Part shown: positions 7,239 to 16,391 of the stretch, one piece after another | Numbering within the stretch: position 1 is the stretch's first letter | How the letters are laid out: each line of letters starts with the position of its first letter | NCBI GenBank assembly: GCA_045616125.1 | Contig: JAZLGC010000056.1 | Coordinates: 1 to 64,000 of the forward strand | Direction of reading: 5' to 3' | Origin: Treponema_I sp045616125 | Lineage (GTDB): Bacteria; Spirochaetota; Spirochaetia; Treponematales; Treponemataceae | DNA: 64,000 bases | The notes under the pieces: generated by a model | Database searches by the model: none | What the model was told of the DNA's origin: nothing | What the model saw: only the letters and a program-made list of their open reading frames with translations | Program-made: the position numbers and the translations under genes

Positions 7239-9763
7239 ATCTGCAGAATCTTGCCATATATCCTCATCTGGCAACAATCTGCGAAAGTCTGAAGAGCAGT
7301 TCCAGTGGATTTCTGGTGCTGACTGCAGAAACCGGTAGCGGTAAATCCACCGGTATACCTGTTGGGCTTCTTGATGCATTTCCTGGAAAAATCTATCTGC
7401 TTGAACCGCGCCGCATTGCTGCAGTTTCTGTTGCAACGCGCATTGCTCAGCTAATGGGAGAAACGGTAGGAAAAACGGTAGGGTACCGGGTACATGGTGA
7501 TGTACGGGTATCATCAGAAACCCGGCTTGAAGTCATTACTGAAGCAATATTAATCAGAATGCTGCAGGACGATCCTCTTCTGGAAGGTGTTTCCTGTGTT
7601 GTTCTTGATGAATTTCACGAACGTTCTGTGTATGCAGATCTGGCGCTGGCATTCTTAAAGGAATCGGTTCAGCTGGCAGATGGGTTACGGGTACTGGTTA
7701 TGAGTGCCACCATTGATTCAGACCTGTTATGCCGGCATTTAGACTGTCAGTCTGTTTCTGTACCTGGGCGTGCTTTTCCTGTTGAGGTAGTATATGCTCC
7801 CCAGTTTGTGCCGGCAGAAAAACGGTTCGGGTTACCTGACGCTTCTGCCGCTGTTGCCAGGGCGGTTCGAAGTACTGTAGAAACTTCCTATTCCGGCGTT
7901 ATCCTCTGTTTTCTGCCAGGCATTTCAGACTTAACCCGATGCCGGGAACTGCTTTCCGGATTATGTGATGGTTCGGGGCATTCTGTCCCTGTTGATATCC
8001 TCCATAGTTCAGTTTCGCTGAAAGAACAGCAATCCATACTCTATGACAGAGATCCTGAGGATCCGCATGTCATTCTTTCCACCAGCATTGCTGAAACTTC
8101 TTTGACAGTCCCCGGCGTAACAACAGTAATCGACTGCGGATTATCCCGCGTATCACGTTTTGATGCTGCCAGTGGCATGAACCGACTGAATACAGAAATA
8201 GAAACGGAATTCAGTGCTGACCAGAGAAAGGGGCGTGCAGGCCGTATGCAGTCTGGTACCTGTATCCGGCTGTGGCAGCCCTCAGATGTGCGGGTGAATC
8301 ATGCGTTGCCTCAGGTACAGATAGCTGATATTACGCCGGTTGTTCTGGAATGCGCCGTATGGGGTGCCCGTTCCATGAATGACATCAGCTGGCTTGATGC
8401 CCCTAATGCCGGAGCCTGGCAGCAGGCAGTTATCTTTTTGAAAAACACCGGGTGTCTTGATCAGGACTGTGCCATTACAGTGCGGGGCAAACAGGTTGCT
8501 TCTCTAGGCGTGCATCCCCGCGTTGCATTAGTTGCACTGGAATCCGCCAGCGGTAATAATGCAGCTCTGGAATATGCTTCCCGGCTTGGTGCCATGAGTA
8601 CTTCAGGCGGAGGCGATGCCATGCGCCGGGAAGAAAAGCGCTTGCTTGATGAACTGAAGAGTAAGCTGCGAGGTAGAAATGCTGCGGATGGCAGGACGGC
8701 TGAGCTTGTAGAAGCTTCCAGATTGCCGGGTGTTCTCTGTCTTCTTGCCGGATTTTATGACCGTCTGGCGTTTCATCAGGGAAAAGGTGTGTACCAGCTG
8801 TACACTGGTCGTCAGGCAACTCTTGCTCCTGATATGGCAGGTCGGTATGCCAACGACGCTGCATTCCCCAAATGGATTATTGTAACTGCCAGTGATAGCG
8901 GTGACCGTGCCGCCCGTATTTACGATTTTGAACCGCTACCAGATCCTTCTAATCACAATATGGTGGTCTCTGACGATGTGGCTGTCAGTTTTGCAGACTG
9001 GCTTTCTGTTCATACGGAAACGGGGTATCGGGTGTATTTTGAAGGAACAGCCGTAAAAAAACAGGAAATCCGACGGATAGGAAGTTGCATCATTGCAACC
9101 CGTATAGTGCCAGCCGCAGCGGAAGACAGGACTGCTGCCTGGTGTACTCTGGCGGCAGAAAAAGGACTGCACTCTTTACCCTGGGATAATTCCTGTACCC
9201 AGTTTCTGCAGCGTGCTCAGTTTTACGCAGCTCATGATAAAACCTATGTAGCTGCCGTTTTTGAGTCTTTGAATGCAGATCGTACTTCTGCAGGGCTCGA
9301 AGCCGCTTTGGCAGCCAATGCAACAGTCTGGCTTGTTCCTTTTATGGCCGGGGATGGAAAACTTACTGCAGAAACGGTACTGCAGGCATTGCGGTATCAG
9401 CTTAGGGGAGATGACGTTGACCGGCATGTTCCAGTCAAACTGAAGCTTGCCAATGGAAAGGAACGGAAACTGGTATATGAGGTTCTTGATTCCCGAGAAG
9501 GTGTTGTGCCGGTTCTGGAAGTGATTATCCAGCAGATATTCGGTGTATTTGAAACCCCAAAAGTATGCGGCGTGCCAGTGGTACTGCGTTTGCTTTCTCC
9601 TGCCCGCCGTCCTCTGCAGGTAACCCGTGATCTGGAACATTTCTGGAGCAACAGCTGGATTGAGATATGCAAGGAGATGAGGGGGAGATATCCCAAACAT
9701 AATTGGGACTACACGGACAGCAGGGGCGACAATCCGCTCAGCAGGCACGACGATCCGCGCTGA
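7220..9763 (+). CDS. hrpB: ATP-dependent helicase HrpB
   Basis: An 847-aa DExH-box helicase of the HrpB family. Walker A TAETGSGKST near residue 36, Walker B-type LDEFHERS near residue 125 (DEFH rather than DEAH is normal for HrpB), motif III SATID, and the late helicase motifs GRAGR (DQRKGRAGRM) and STSIAETSLTVPGV. The C-terminal HrpB-specific half includes AGRYANDAAFP and the ending LSPARRPLQVT. The precise cellular role of HrpB is poorly defined. Start ATG lies inside the NUDIX gene. Confidence 0.95.
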   Translation: MAENLLNLQNLAIYPHLATICESLKSSSSGFLVLTAETGSGKSTGIPVGLLDAFPGKIYLLEPRRIAAVSVATRIAQLMGETVGKTVGYRVHGDVRVSSETRLEVITEAILIRMLQDDPLLEGVSCVVLDEFHERSVYADLALAFLKESVQLADGLRVLVMSATIDSDLLCRHLDCQSVSVPGRAFPVEVVYAPQFVPAEKRFGLPDASAAVARAVRSTVETSYSGVILCFLPGISDLTRCRELLSGLCDGSGHSVPVDILHSSVSLKEQQSILYDRDPEDPHVILSTSIAETSLTVPGVTTVIDCGLSRVSRFDAASGMNRLNTEIETEFSADQRKGRAGRMQSGTCIRLWQPSDVRVNHALPQVQIADITPVVLECAVWGARSMNDISWLDAPNAGAWQQAVIFLKNTGCLDQDCAITVRGKQVASLGVHPRVALVALESASGNNAALEYASRLGAMSTSGGGDAMRREEKRLLDELKSKLRGRNAADGRTAELVEASRLPGVLCLLAGFYDRLAFHQGKGVYQLYTGRQATLAPDMAGRYANDAAFPKWIIVTASDSGDRAARIYDFEPLPDPSNHNMVVSDDVAVSFADWLSVHTETGYRVYFEGTAVKKQEIRRIGSCIIATRIVPAAAEDRTAAWCTLAAEKGLHSLPWDNSCTQFLQRAQFYAAHDKTYVAAVFESLNADRTSAGLEAALAANATVWLVPFMAGDGKLTAETVLQALRYQLRGDDVDRHVPVKLKLANGKERKLVYEVLDSREGVVPVLEVIIQQIFGVFETPKVCGVPVVLRLLSPARRPLQVTRDLEHFWSNSWIEICKEMRGRYPKHNWDYTDSRGDNPLSRHDDPR

Positions 9764-10160
9764 CTGTTCACGTTTTTTTTCAGAATTACATATAAAACCC
9801 GCATACGTCCTGTAAATCTATTACCCTTATATGTAGTTATAGCGGTAAAATGGCAGTTTTGCCGGAAGTGAATACAGCGTAGCTGGATGGAAGCGTGGTG
9901 TTTATATGTAATGGGATGGAAAAAACGTTTGTTTTTACATATAAGGCACAGCAAACATCTGGGAGCGATGAGGTTTTATATGTAAAATGGCGAAAATCTC
10001 ACAGATTGTCACAGATGCAGAGAATGACCTCAGAGTTACCGGTAAAACCGAGACTGGCGTATAAGGGACGGCCGGCTTCAGTTGCATCAAGGCGGATTCC
10101 CATAAGCTGTTCAATATGCCGGCTGTCAGCGTGAATTATTTCCATCGTGTTCAGAGAACC
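9764..10160. repeat. Gene-free stretch with an array of inverted TTATATGTAA motifs
   Basis: No convincing gene. The motif TTACATATAA or its complement occurs five times in 200 bp: 9786-9795, 9827-9835, 9901-9910, 9935-9944 and 9976-9985. Successive copies face each other (first with second, third with fourth), separated by about 25-30 variable bases, so each pair can form a stem-loop. The layout resembles the array at 19.6-20.5 kb, with a different stem sequence. Confidence 0.6.
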
Positions 10161-10231
10161 GATTGCAAAAATTGTTGAAACTATTTTTGCAAACCTTAGT
10201 TTTTCTTACAAAACTGATTGCAAAAATTGTT
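10161..10231 (-). terminator. Hairpin after the amino-acid ABC ATPase gene, repeating its 3' end
   Basis: GATTGCAAAAATTGTT occurs at 10161-10176 and again at 10216-10231, the latter inside the last codons of the ATPase gene. Between them TTTTTGCAA (10184-10192) is inverted, giving a hairpin just after the stop codon. No clear T-run follows, so terminator function is tentative. Confidence 0.4.
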
Positions 10232-10928
10232 TAGTGCGCTCGTTCTGCGGATTGTTGAAAATCTGTTCCGGGGTACCTTCTTCCAGAATAATACCGTCGT
10301 ACATAAAGAGAACACGATCGGCAACTTCCCGGGCAAAACCCATTTCGTGGGTAACGCAGACCATGGTCATGCCGTCTTTTGCCAGCTGCTTCATAACGTT
10401 CAGAACCTCACCGACCATTTCCGGATCAAGAGCACTGGTAGGCTCATCAAAGAGCATAACATCCGGTTTCATGGCAAGAGCACGGACAATGGCAATACGC
10501 TGTTTCTGACCGCCGGAAAGAGTAGCCGGATAGGCATCGGCTTTGTCTTCAAGGCCGACAGTTTTCAAAAGTTCATGTGCAAGTTTTTCAGCTTCTGCCT
10601 TAGTCTGCAGCTTTAAGGTAACCGGTGCCAGCGTGATATTCTGCAGAACGGTCAGATGTGGAAACAGATTGAAGTGCTGGAATACCATACCCATCTTCTG
10701 CCGGTGTTTATTGATATCAGTTTTTTTATCAGTAAGCAGTGTGCCTTCAAATGAAATAGTTCCTTCCTGTGGTGTTTCAAGCATGTTCAGACAGCGCAGG
10801 AACGTTGATTTACCAGAACCGGACGGCCCGATAATTACTACTTTTTCTCCTTTTTTTACCCGGGTGCTTACACCTTTCAGTACGTGCAGGTCTCCAAAGC
10901 TGATATGCAGATTTTCAGTTACGATCAC
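10206..10928 (-). CDS. Polar amino-acid ABC transporter ATP-binding protein
   Basis: A GlnQ/HisP-type ATPase of 240 aa from the chosen GTG. Walker A GPSGSGKST, Q-loop MVFQHFNLFPH, signature LSGGQKQR and Walker B VMLFDEPTSALDPE are all intact; the H-loop is VTHEMGFA. The GTG at 10928 gives a normal N-terminus (VTENLHISFGDLHVLKGV), has AAAAGGATGG upstream, and overlaps the permease stop. A start ten codons earlier would lie deeper in the permease gene. Works with the permease next to it and the binding protein at 13.4 kb. Substrate within the polar amino-acid group is not resolvable. Confidence 0.93.
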   Translation of the reverse strand: MIVTENLHISFGDLHVLKGVSTRVKKGEKVVIIGPSGSGKSTFLRCLNMLETPQEGTISFEGTLLTDKKTDINKHRQKMGMVFQHFNLFPHLTVLQNITLAPVTLKLQTKAEAEKLAHELLKTVGLEDKADAYPATLSGGQKQRIAIVRALAMKPDVMLFDEPTSALDPEMVGEVLNVMKQLAKDGMTMVCVTHEMGFAREVADRVLFMYDGIILEEGTPEQIFNNPQNERTKQFLQSVL

Positions 10929-11583
10929 TTTTTGCCATCCTTTTTTCAAAAATACCAAAGATCTTGGTAAGACCTACAGTGAGGCACAGATAGATAACGG
11001 CGCAGGAAAGCAGTGGAATCCAGGCGTTGTATGTTGCGTTACGAATCATGTCTCCGGCTTTGGTCAGGTCACAGACAGCAATAAAGCTTGCAACAGAAGT
11101 TTCTTTAATAAGAACGATGAATTCAGATGTGTAGGTAGGAAGAACAGCCTTTACTGCCTGAGGAAGAACAATTTTCCGCAGTGTCTGCCACTGGCTTAAT
11201 CCCAAAGAACGGCCTGCTTCTGTCTGCCCGATATCTATTCCCTGAATACCTGCGCGGAAAATTTCACAGCAGTAAGCTCCAGAGTTGATGCCGTATGCAA
11301 TGATTGCAACAACAAGACGATTCATGCCCAGCGGAGCAAAGATAACAAAGTAGAAAATCATCAGCTGGGTAGCCAGTGGAATGCCACGGATAACGGTGGT
11401 ATAGACATTGGCAATAAATCGCAGCACTTTGTTGCTTGAAATCTTCATGAGTGCAAAAAGTCCACCCAGAATAGTACCGATAAGAACGCCCAGGGCAGCA
11501 ATAAGAAGGGTAATACAAAGCCCCTGCACCAGCAGAACCCAGCGGTCAGCGGCAATCATGGTATCGTAGAATGACTGGAACAC
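10915..11583 (-). CDS. Polar amino-acid ABC transporter permease
   Basis: A 222-aa HisM/GlnP-type permease with about five hydrophobic segments. The family features are a TTVIRGIPLATQLMIFYF-type first loop and an EAGRSLGLSQWQTLRKIVLPQA cytoplasmic coupling motif near residues 140-165. Overlaps the ATPase gene downstream. The upstream stretch is only 77 bp after the GH16 gene and contains AAGGAGC before the ATG. Its binding protein lies two genes upstream, with the GH16 gene in between. Confidence 0.93.
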   Translation of the reverse strand: MFQSFYDTMIAADRWVLLVQGLCITLLIAALGVLIGTILGGLFALMKISSNKVLRFIANVYTTVIRGIPLATQLMIFYFVIFAPLGMNRLVVAIIAYGINSGAYCCEIFRAGIQGIDIGQTEAGRSLGLSQWQTLRKIVLPQAVKAVLPTYTSEFIVLIKETSVASFIAVCDLTKAGDMIRNATYNAWIPLLSCAVIYLCLTVGLTKIFGIFEKRMAKSDRN

Positions 11584-11660
11584 TAAAAAAAGCTCCTTAT
11601 GGATAAATATGCATATTTATACCATAAGAAGCGTAGTTTATCCACCCGTACTGTATAAAC

Positions 11661-13130
11661 TTACAGTTCAGCGGCGGTTACTGAAACATTGGTAATGTAT
11701 ACGCTGGTGGTATCAAGACCAAACTCAAATTCAAGACGTGCGTAAGGGTCAGTTGCATTTTCCATGGTTACAAAATATGCAAAATGCTGTGGTTCAGTGG
11801 TCAGCTGTGGGTGATACTCGATGGAATATACAGCCCAGCTGTTATCTGCATCACCAGAAACTTTCATGGCAATCTGACGTGGACTTTCTGCGTAGGCATC
11901 AAATTCAACACGGTATGAGTATCCCTGGGCAATTGGGAAATGCTGCAGCAGCTGTACCGAGTAGTTGTATTCTCCTACAGCCTGTACATCAACTTTACGC
12001 CAGCTGTTTCCATCAACACCGGTTACCTGCTGTGAACTTGCCTTACCGCCAAATTCACTCAGTGCCAGGAAGTACCAGTCGCGGCTCTGTACATCCATTT
12101 CATTTTCAAGCATGGCTACCGTATCTGCTTTTTCCAGGGTGCAGTCAGAAATAAAGCTGCCGGTAACCTCATCGGCAACAGTGAATTTTGCAAAGGAATC
12201 AGAATCGCGTTTTGGTTCAGGGCGTTTTACGTCCATATTGTATGGTTCATCACGCTGCCATACGCGAACATAGTCAACATACATTCTTGCAGGCAGATTA
12301 TTGTCGTCCGGTGAATATCCGGCATCAAAGGTTCCGCCCAGTGCCAGGTTCAGAAGAATATAGAATGGTTTATCGTATGGAGCAGGATATGGATATGGTT
12401 CTGATTTTCCTTCACCCATACTCCACCAATCACTGGTTTCATAGAATACATTACCGTCAACAGTCCAGCGGATCAGACCGGGAAGCCATTCAAGACCGTA
12501 CACGTGGTAATCAGCCATGGTTTCTCCGGCAGGGAATTTATACATGCCGCCGGTGTATTTATTGCTTGGCCATGAAGACCCGAAATGCATGGTTCCGTAA
12601 GTACGGTTTGGAAGACGTCCTCGGGCTTCCATAATATCAAGTTCTCCGCTTGCTGCCCAAACGGTGTAATCGTCAGTAGCAGGAAGCATCCAGAATGCCG
12701 GCCAGATTCCGTTTCCTACAGGCATTTTGATGCGGGCTTCAATCTTACCAAAAGTAGTAGCAAAAAGAACGGTATCGTCATCGGCCATGGTGCGAAGCCG
12801 TGCAGAGGTATATTTCTTGCCCTCTTTATCTTCGCGGCGGGCTTCAATTACCAGGTTTCCTTTTTCAACCCAGGCATTTTCTTCGGTATAATACTGTTCT
12901 TCTTCGTTTCCCCAGCCGCTTAATCCGTACTGGCTGCCGGTTCCCAGCTGGAATCCCCATTTTGTGCGGTCAATTTTGTTGCCGTCAAATTCATCGTGCC
13001 ATACCAGATGCCATCCTTCAGTGGCGGGAACTTTTGTTGCGCATCCGGTTAAAAGAGAAGCCAAAGCCAGAAGCATACAGGCGGCTGCAATGGTGGTGCC
13101 GCGTAATGCATAAGAAATGCTGTTTTTCAT
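11661..13130 (-). CDS. GH16 endo-beta-glucanase/laminarinase-type lipoprotein with C-terminal carbohydrate-binding region
   Basis: Start ATG at 13130 has AGGAAAGG in front and gives a lipoprotein signal (MKNSISYALRGTTIAA... LLTGC, lipobox Cys near residue 30), so the enzyme is membrane-anchored. The GH16 domain spans about residues 40-300, with HDEFDG at its start and the catalytic GELDIMEARG (both Glu and the middle Asp of ExDxxE present). Family members with this motif cut beta-1,3 or mixed beta-1,3/1,4 glucans. Residues about 330-489 look like a CBM4/9-type beta-sandwich (SQQVTGVDGNSWRKVDVQ, ARLEFEFGLDTTSVYITNV). It sits inside the amino-acid transporter locus on the same strand but is flanked by its own gap. 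GH3 at 39-41 kb could act downstream of it. Confidence 0.93.
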   Translation of the reverse strand: MKNSISYALRGTTIAAACMLLALASLLTGCATKVPATEGWHLVWHDEFDGNKIDRTKWGFQLGTGSQYGLSGWGNEEEQYYTEENAWVEKGNLVIEARREDKEGKKYTSARLRTMADDDTVLFATTFGKIEARIKMPVGNGIWPAFWMLPATDDYTVWAASGELDIMEARGRLPNRTYGTMHFGSSWPSNKYTGGMYKFPAGETMADYHVYGLEWLPGLIRWTVDGNVFYETSDWWSMGEGKSEPYPYPAPYDKPFYILLNLALGGTFDAGYSPDDNNLPARMYVDYVRVWQRDEPYNMDVKRPEPKRDSDSFAKFTVADEVTGSFISDCTLEKADTVAMLENEMDVQSRDWYFLALSEFGGKASSQQVTGVDGNSWRKVDVQAVGEYNYSVQLLQHFPIAQGYSYRVEFDAYAESPRQIAMKVSGDADNSWAVYSIEYHPQLTTEPQHFAYFVTMENATDPYARLEFEFGLDTTSVYITNVSVTAAEL

Positions 13131-13313
13131 ATACCTTTCCTGAATTATGGATTTTTGTGGAAAATCACAAAATACCAACTGCCGCACATATTGTAGTAAG
13201 GAGGAGACGTTGTGCGGCAGCGGTTATGAAAAGTGTAGGGGATGAATGATAAGAAAAAAAGGAACTAAATTTCGTTATGGTGTGAAATTTTCGGGTATAG
13301 AGGGGGCAGTCGG

Positions 13314-13360
13314 ATAAAAAAGGCTACAGATGCTGTGCACTGCTCACATCTGTAGCCTTA
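13314..13360 (-). terminator. Strong terminator between the binding-protein gene and the GH16 gene
   Basis: On the minus strand, AAGGCTACAGATG pairs with CATCTGTAGCCTT around a 14-nt loop and is followed by a T-run. It separates the binding-protein gene from GH16. Confidence 0.9.
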
Positions 13361-13378
13361 CGTAGTTATCTAGAGATG

Positions 13379-13405
13379 AAAAACGTCTGACGACGTTTTT
13401 CTTTG
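13379..13405 (-). terminator. Small hairpin directly after the binding-protein gene
   Basis: AAAAACGTC and GACGTTTTT arms with a 4-nt loop, about 7 nt past the stop codon. It probably acts as a first terminator ahead of the stronger one. Confidence 0.55.
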
Positions 13406-13411
13406 ATGATA

Positions 13412-14185
13412 CTACTTTCTGATAATGATAGCCTGTTCGGATTCGTAGTAGGCGTCAGAGAAGTCTACGTTCTTTTTGCGTTCTTCAGTTACTGACATAC
13501 CGGCAACGATGAAGTCGATGGTGCCAGACTGAAGGGCAGGAATCAGTGAATCAAATGCCATATCAACAATTTCCAGTTTGCATCCGGCAGTTGCAGCAAT
13601 ATACTGTGCCATCCAGATATCAAAACCGGCAAAATCTTTTCCTTCAATGTATTCAAACGGAGGGAATGCGGCGTTGGTACCCATTTTGATGGTGGTAGCG
13701 CCGGTAAGATTCAGTTTTGCAGGAATAACGATATTTCCGTCTGCAGGCATGTAAGCGTTTTTCAGAGTTTCATAACTTCCATCAGCTTTCATGGTGGCGA
13801 TGGTATCATTGATTACTTTGAGCAGATCTGCATTACCTTTTTTTACGGCAATAGCGTAAGCTTCAGGTTCGTAGGTTGCATCTACCAGCATCAGATCCTT
13901 GTTTTTTGAAACAATTGCTTTTGCTGGTTCCAGGTCGATAACAACAGCATCAAGAGCACCGTTCTTCAGGTCAAGAGCAGCATCAATACCACTTTTGAAA
14001 GAAGAGATTTTGGCACCTTCAACGTTATCCTGAACCCACATTTCTCCGGTGGTTCCAGCCTGAACACCAATACGTTTACCAGTCAGGTCTTCCTGTCCGT
14101 TAATTACAACCTGTTCTTTTTTTCCGCCGGCAAAAAGGGTAGCGGCAACCAGCAACATAGCCATAAGGGCTGCGGATTTTTTCAT
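13412..14185 (-). CDS. Polar amino-acid ABC transporter substrate-binding protein
   Basis: A 257-aa exported binding protein (SBP family 3). The signal sequence is MKKSAALMAMLLVAATLFAGGKKEQ; the LFAGGKK junction is shared with the small gene on the other side of the divergent region. Two-lobed body: an N-lobe with LTGKRIGVQAGTTGE and a C-lobe with GTNAAFPPFEY and DGSY. The lobe order looks permuted compared with usual members: FPPFEY-type sequence normally comes first, but here it is near residue 170. AGGAGAC precedes the ATG. Partner of the permease and ATPase at 10.2-11.6 kb. Confidence 0.9.
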   Translation of the reverse strand: MKKSAALMAMLLVAATLFAGGKKEQVVINGQEDLTGKRIGVQAGTTGEMWVQDNVEGAKISSFKSGIDAALDLKNGALDAVVIDLEPAKAIVSKNKDLMLVDATYEPEAYAIAVKKGNADLLKVINDTIATMKADGSYETLKNAYMPADGNIVIPAKLNLTGATTIKMGTNAAFPPFEYIEGKDFAGFDIWMAQYIAATAGCKLEIVDMAFDSLIPALQSGTIDFIVAGMSVTEERKKNVDFSDAYYESEQAIIIRK

Positions 14186-14364
14186 GGTAGTCTCCTAAAG
14201 AGTGAATATATATACAATTAAAATGTATATTCATACTGTATCAACTAATATTTGTTCATGCAATAGTATATTTATACAAAATAATCAAAAAAAGATACAT
14301 GTTTTTTTTTGTTATTTTAAGTTAAAAATAAAGAATTTATAATTCAATTAAAAGGAGTTTAACA
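14186..14364. promoter_or_regulatory. Divergent AT-rich intergenic region
   Basis: Holds the promoters for the binding protein (left) and the AT-rich island (right). Several TATA-rich tracts such as TATATATAC and AATATACATTTT could be -10 or operator elements; none can be assigned with confidence. Confidence 0.35.
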
Positions 14365-14847
14365 ATGAAAATAAAAAAAGTGTTAGTAATTCTGGTTGTC
14401 TTGATTATGTCAAGTACATGTCTTTTCGCTGGAGGAAAAAAAGATGACAGTGGATCATCCTCTGGAAGCACACCATCAAAAGACTATTATTCAACTACAG
14501 ATGGGGGCATGACACATATAAATGTTCGAAATGTTTGGGAAACGATTGTAGATTATGGTGGAGGACCTACTGTTTGGTCCAATTCAGTTACTTCATATGG
14601 GGAAGATAGTGTTAGTATTAGTGGGGAGATATCAGCTGAATTCGCAAAATCTCAATGGGGATTTGAAAATAGAAGAGGTCTTTCTGTAACTCAAACTCTT
14701 ACAGTTACTGCAAATCCGGGATATTATACTTGCTTACAGGTTGGCGATAATTATAAATATATTTATGGGCTAAAAAACGGAAAACGTGTTGCCACATTTA
14801 AACGTTATGAAGGCATATGGTCTAATGTTATAACTCGAAAACTCTAG
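14365..14847 (+). CDS. Small exported protein of unknown function
   Basis: 160 aa with a signal sequence MKIKKVLVILVVLIMSSTCLFAGGKKDD, then a Gly/Ser linker and a beta-rich body (INVRNVWETIVDYGGGPTVW ...). No family recognised. AAAAGGAG lies 7 nt before the ATG, so it is a real gene. First of three genes in an AT-rich island. Confidence 0.75.
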   Translation: MKIKKVLVILVVLIMSSTCLFAGGKKDDSGSSSGSTPSKDYYSTTDGGMTHINVRNVWETIVDYGGGPTVWSNSVTSYGEDSVSISGEISAEFAKSQWGFENRRGLSVTQTLTVTANPGYYTCLQVGDNYKYIYGLKNGKRVATFKRYEGIWSNVITRKL

Positions 14848-14884
14848 AATATGTGTTCCAACTGAGTCAATTTGTATAACATAA

Positions 14885-15886
14885 ATGAAAAAAAAATTAA
14901 TTTGTCTCCTTATCCTTTTTGTAACTCTATGCAAGGCGTCAGCAAGTGAAGTAAGTGATTTGAGTAGCGTAATTAAGCGTACTTTTGAAAATTTCATTTA
15001 CTCCATTGACAATGTTTATAACCCTTATGAATCAGCATATACTGATTCAATAGTGGCACAATCAGATTTGGAGACGATATCCTTAAATTATTCAATAAGC
15101 TACGATTTTAATATTTCTGCGTATCAAAAGGCCCAATCAAAAGTTATTTCTCAAAGTTATAGTAATTCTTTTTTTGATAGTTATAAGAGGAATTTTGAAA
15201 GAGTAACATCAGACATAATTAATCTTATAACAATGAAAACTCAACTTGATTTTTTGGAAGAAAATGTTTCGGACGCCGATTCTTCTTACAAAGTATTTCA
15301 ATTAAAGCAGAGCATACCTTTTTTTCAAGAGTATATCCTTTCATATAGTGGTATATCTGTCACTGAAAAAGATATTTTGGTTTGGAAAAGGCTTTTGGAT
15401 GAAACTAGTTTCGAAGAACAGTCATATTTCGATATCCATGAGTTTGGAATTGTCAAAAATTACGAATTGGCCTACTCCTATGCTATCAGAGAGTTTAACG
15501 AAAGAAATAAAACATTTATTGGATACTTACCGAGTTTTTCTGCAGATATTGGTGGAAGTATAGGCATTAAAGAATTAGGAAGTCAGCGAAATTTGCAATT
15601 ATCGACAAATATGTCAATTCCTAATCTTGGTTTAACAATTAATTATCGGTTTTCTGGTAATAATAGTTCGTCTTTATCAATATTTGTACGGTATCCTTTC
15701 AATGATTGGCGGTGTGATTCCATTCCAGAACCAGACTATTCATTTTCATCTGAGAGCTTTTTGATGAACTTGAATAATATGTTGTATAAATATAGCTTGA
15801 GGGATGAATCTGTATCAGAATATGATAGGATTTCTTTAAGAAATGAATTACTCAAACAACTGATTTTTTATGAAGAGTTTTATTGA
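14885..15886 (+). CDS. Exported protein of unknown function, possibly outer-membrane
   Basis: 333 aa, cleavable signal MKKKLICLLILFVTLCKASAS. The middle is alpha-helical; the C-terminal third has alternating patterns such as GYLPSFSADIGGSIGIKELG and LGLTINYRFSGNNSSSLSIF that look like outer-membrane strands. The helical-then-beta order loosely recalls TolC-type outer-membrane proteins, but no signature is present and this is not claimed. Composition is very AT-rich (17 G/C of 60 at 15061-15120). No clear ribosome-binding site. Confidence 0.7.
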   Translation: MKKKLICLLILFVTLCKASASEVSDLSSVIKRTFENFIYSIDNVYNPYESAYTDSIVAQSDLETISLNYSISYDFNISAYQKAQSKVISQSYSNSFFDSYKRNFERVTSDIINLITMKTQLDFLEENVSDADSSYKVFQLKQSIPFFQEYILSYSGISVTEKDILVWKRLLDETSFEEQSYFDIHEFGIVKNYELAYSYAIREFNERNKTFIGYLPSFSADIGGSIGIKELGSQRNLQLSTNMSIPNLGLTINYRFSGNNSSSLSIFVRYPFNDWRCDSIPEPDYSFSSESFLMNLNNMLYKYSLRDESVSEYDRISLRNELLKQLIFYEEFY

Positions 15887-15901
15887 TTACGAGGCAAAAA
15901 A

Positions 15902-16336
15902 ATGAAATACGGTATAAAGATTTTTTCACTTATCTTGATGGTTCTTTTCAGCAGCTTGATTATCAGTTGTCAAAAAAAAGCAAATATCTCTGAAGATACT
16001 TCAGCTTCCTCTTCAGATAAAATCATTCAGGAATTGATTTTTGGTTTCTCAAATTTATTTTGCTATAAACTCAGCCAGGGACAATTCGAACTGTTTATTG
16101 ATTGTACTAACGATGACATACGTATATATCATAAAAATGTCCAATATCAGGATTATGTTTCCCATACACTCTCTAAAGAAGCCAATAATATCATTTTTCT
16201 TGATAAATGGTCAGTTGAATATAAATCTGATGATAATACCATCCATATAGTATGCAAAGATCCAAAGGCGACGGATTATACAAGTAAATTTGAAACAATT
16301 TCTAAACAAGCGTTTTACGAATTATTCAAGAATTGA
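15902..16336 (+). CDS. Small lipoprotein of unknown function
   Basis: 144 aa. Lipoprotein signal MKYGIKIFSLILMVLFSSLIISC with lipobox IISC (Cys23), followed by a Lys/Ser-rich linker and a small soluble domain. GAGG precedes the ATG. It follows the previous gene by 15 nt, so they are probably co-transcribed. No family recognised. Confidence 0.75.
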   Translation: MKYGIKIFSLILMVLFSSLIISCQKKANISEDTSASSSDKIIQELIFGFSNLFCYKLSQGQFELFIDCTNDDIRIYHKNVQYQDYVSHTLSKEANNIIFLDKWSVEYKSDDNTIHIVCKDPKATDYTSKFETISKQAFYELFKN

Positions 16337-16391
16337 TTGAGATTGTGCTTCATATAGAAATACGAAAGAATTCTCGGTATCATGAAAGCAT

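Noticed and set aside
9895..10134. 79-codon gene
   Set aside because: It covers the TTATATGTAA repeats and lacks a ribosome-binding site.
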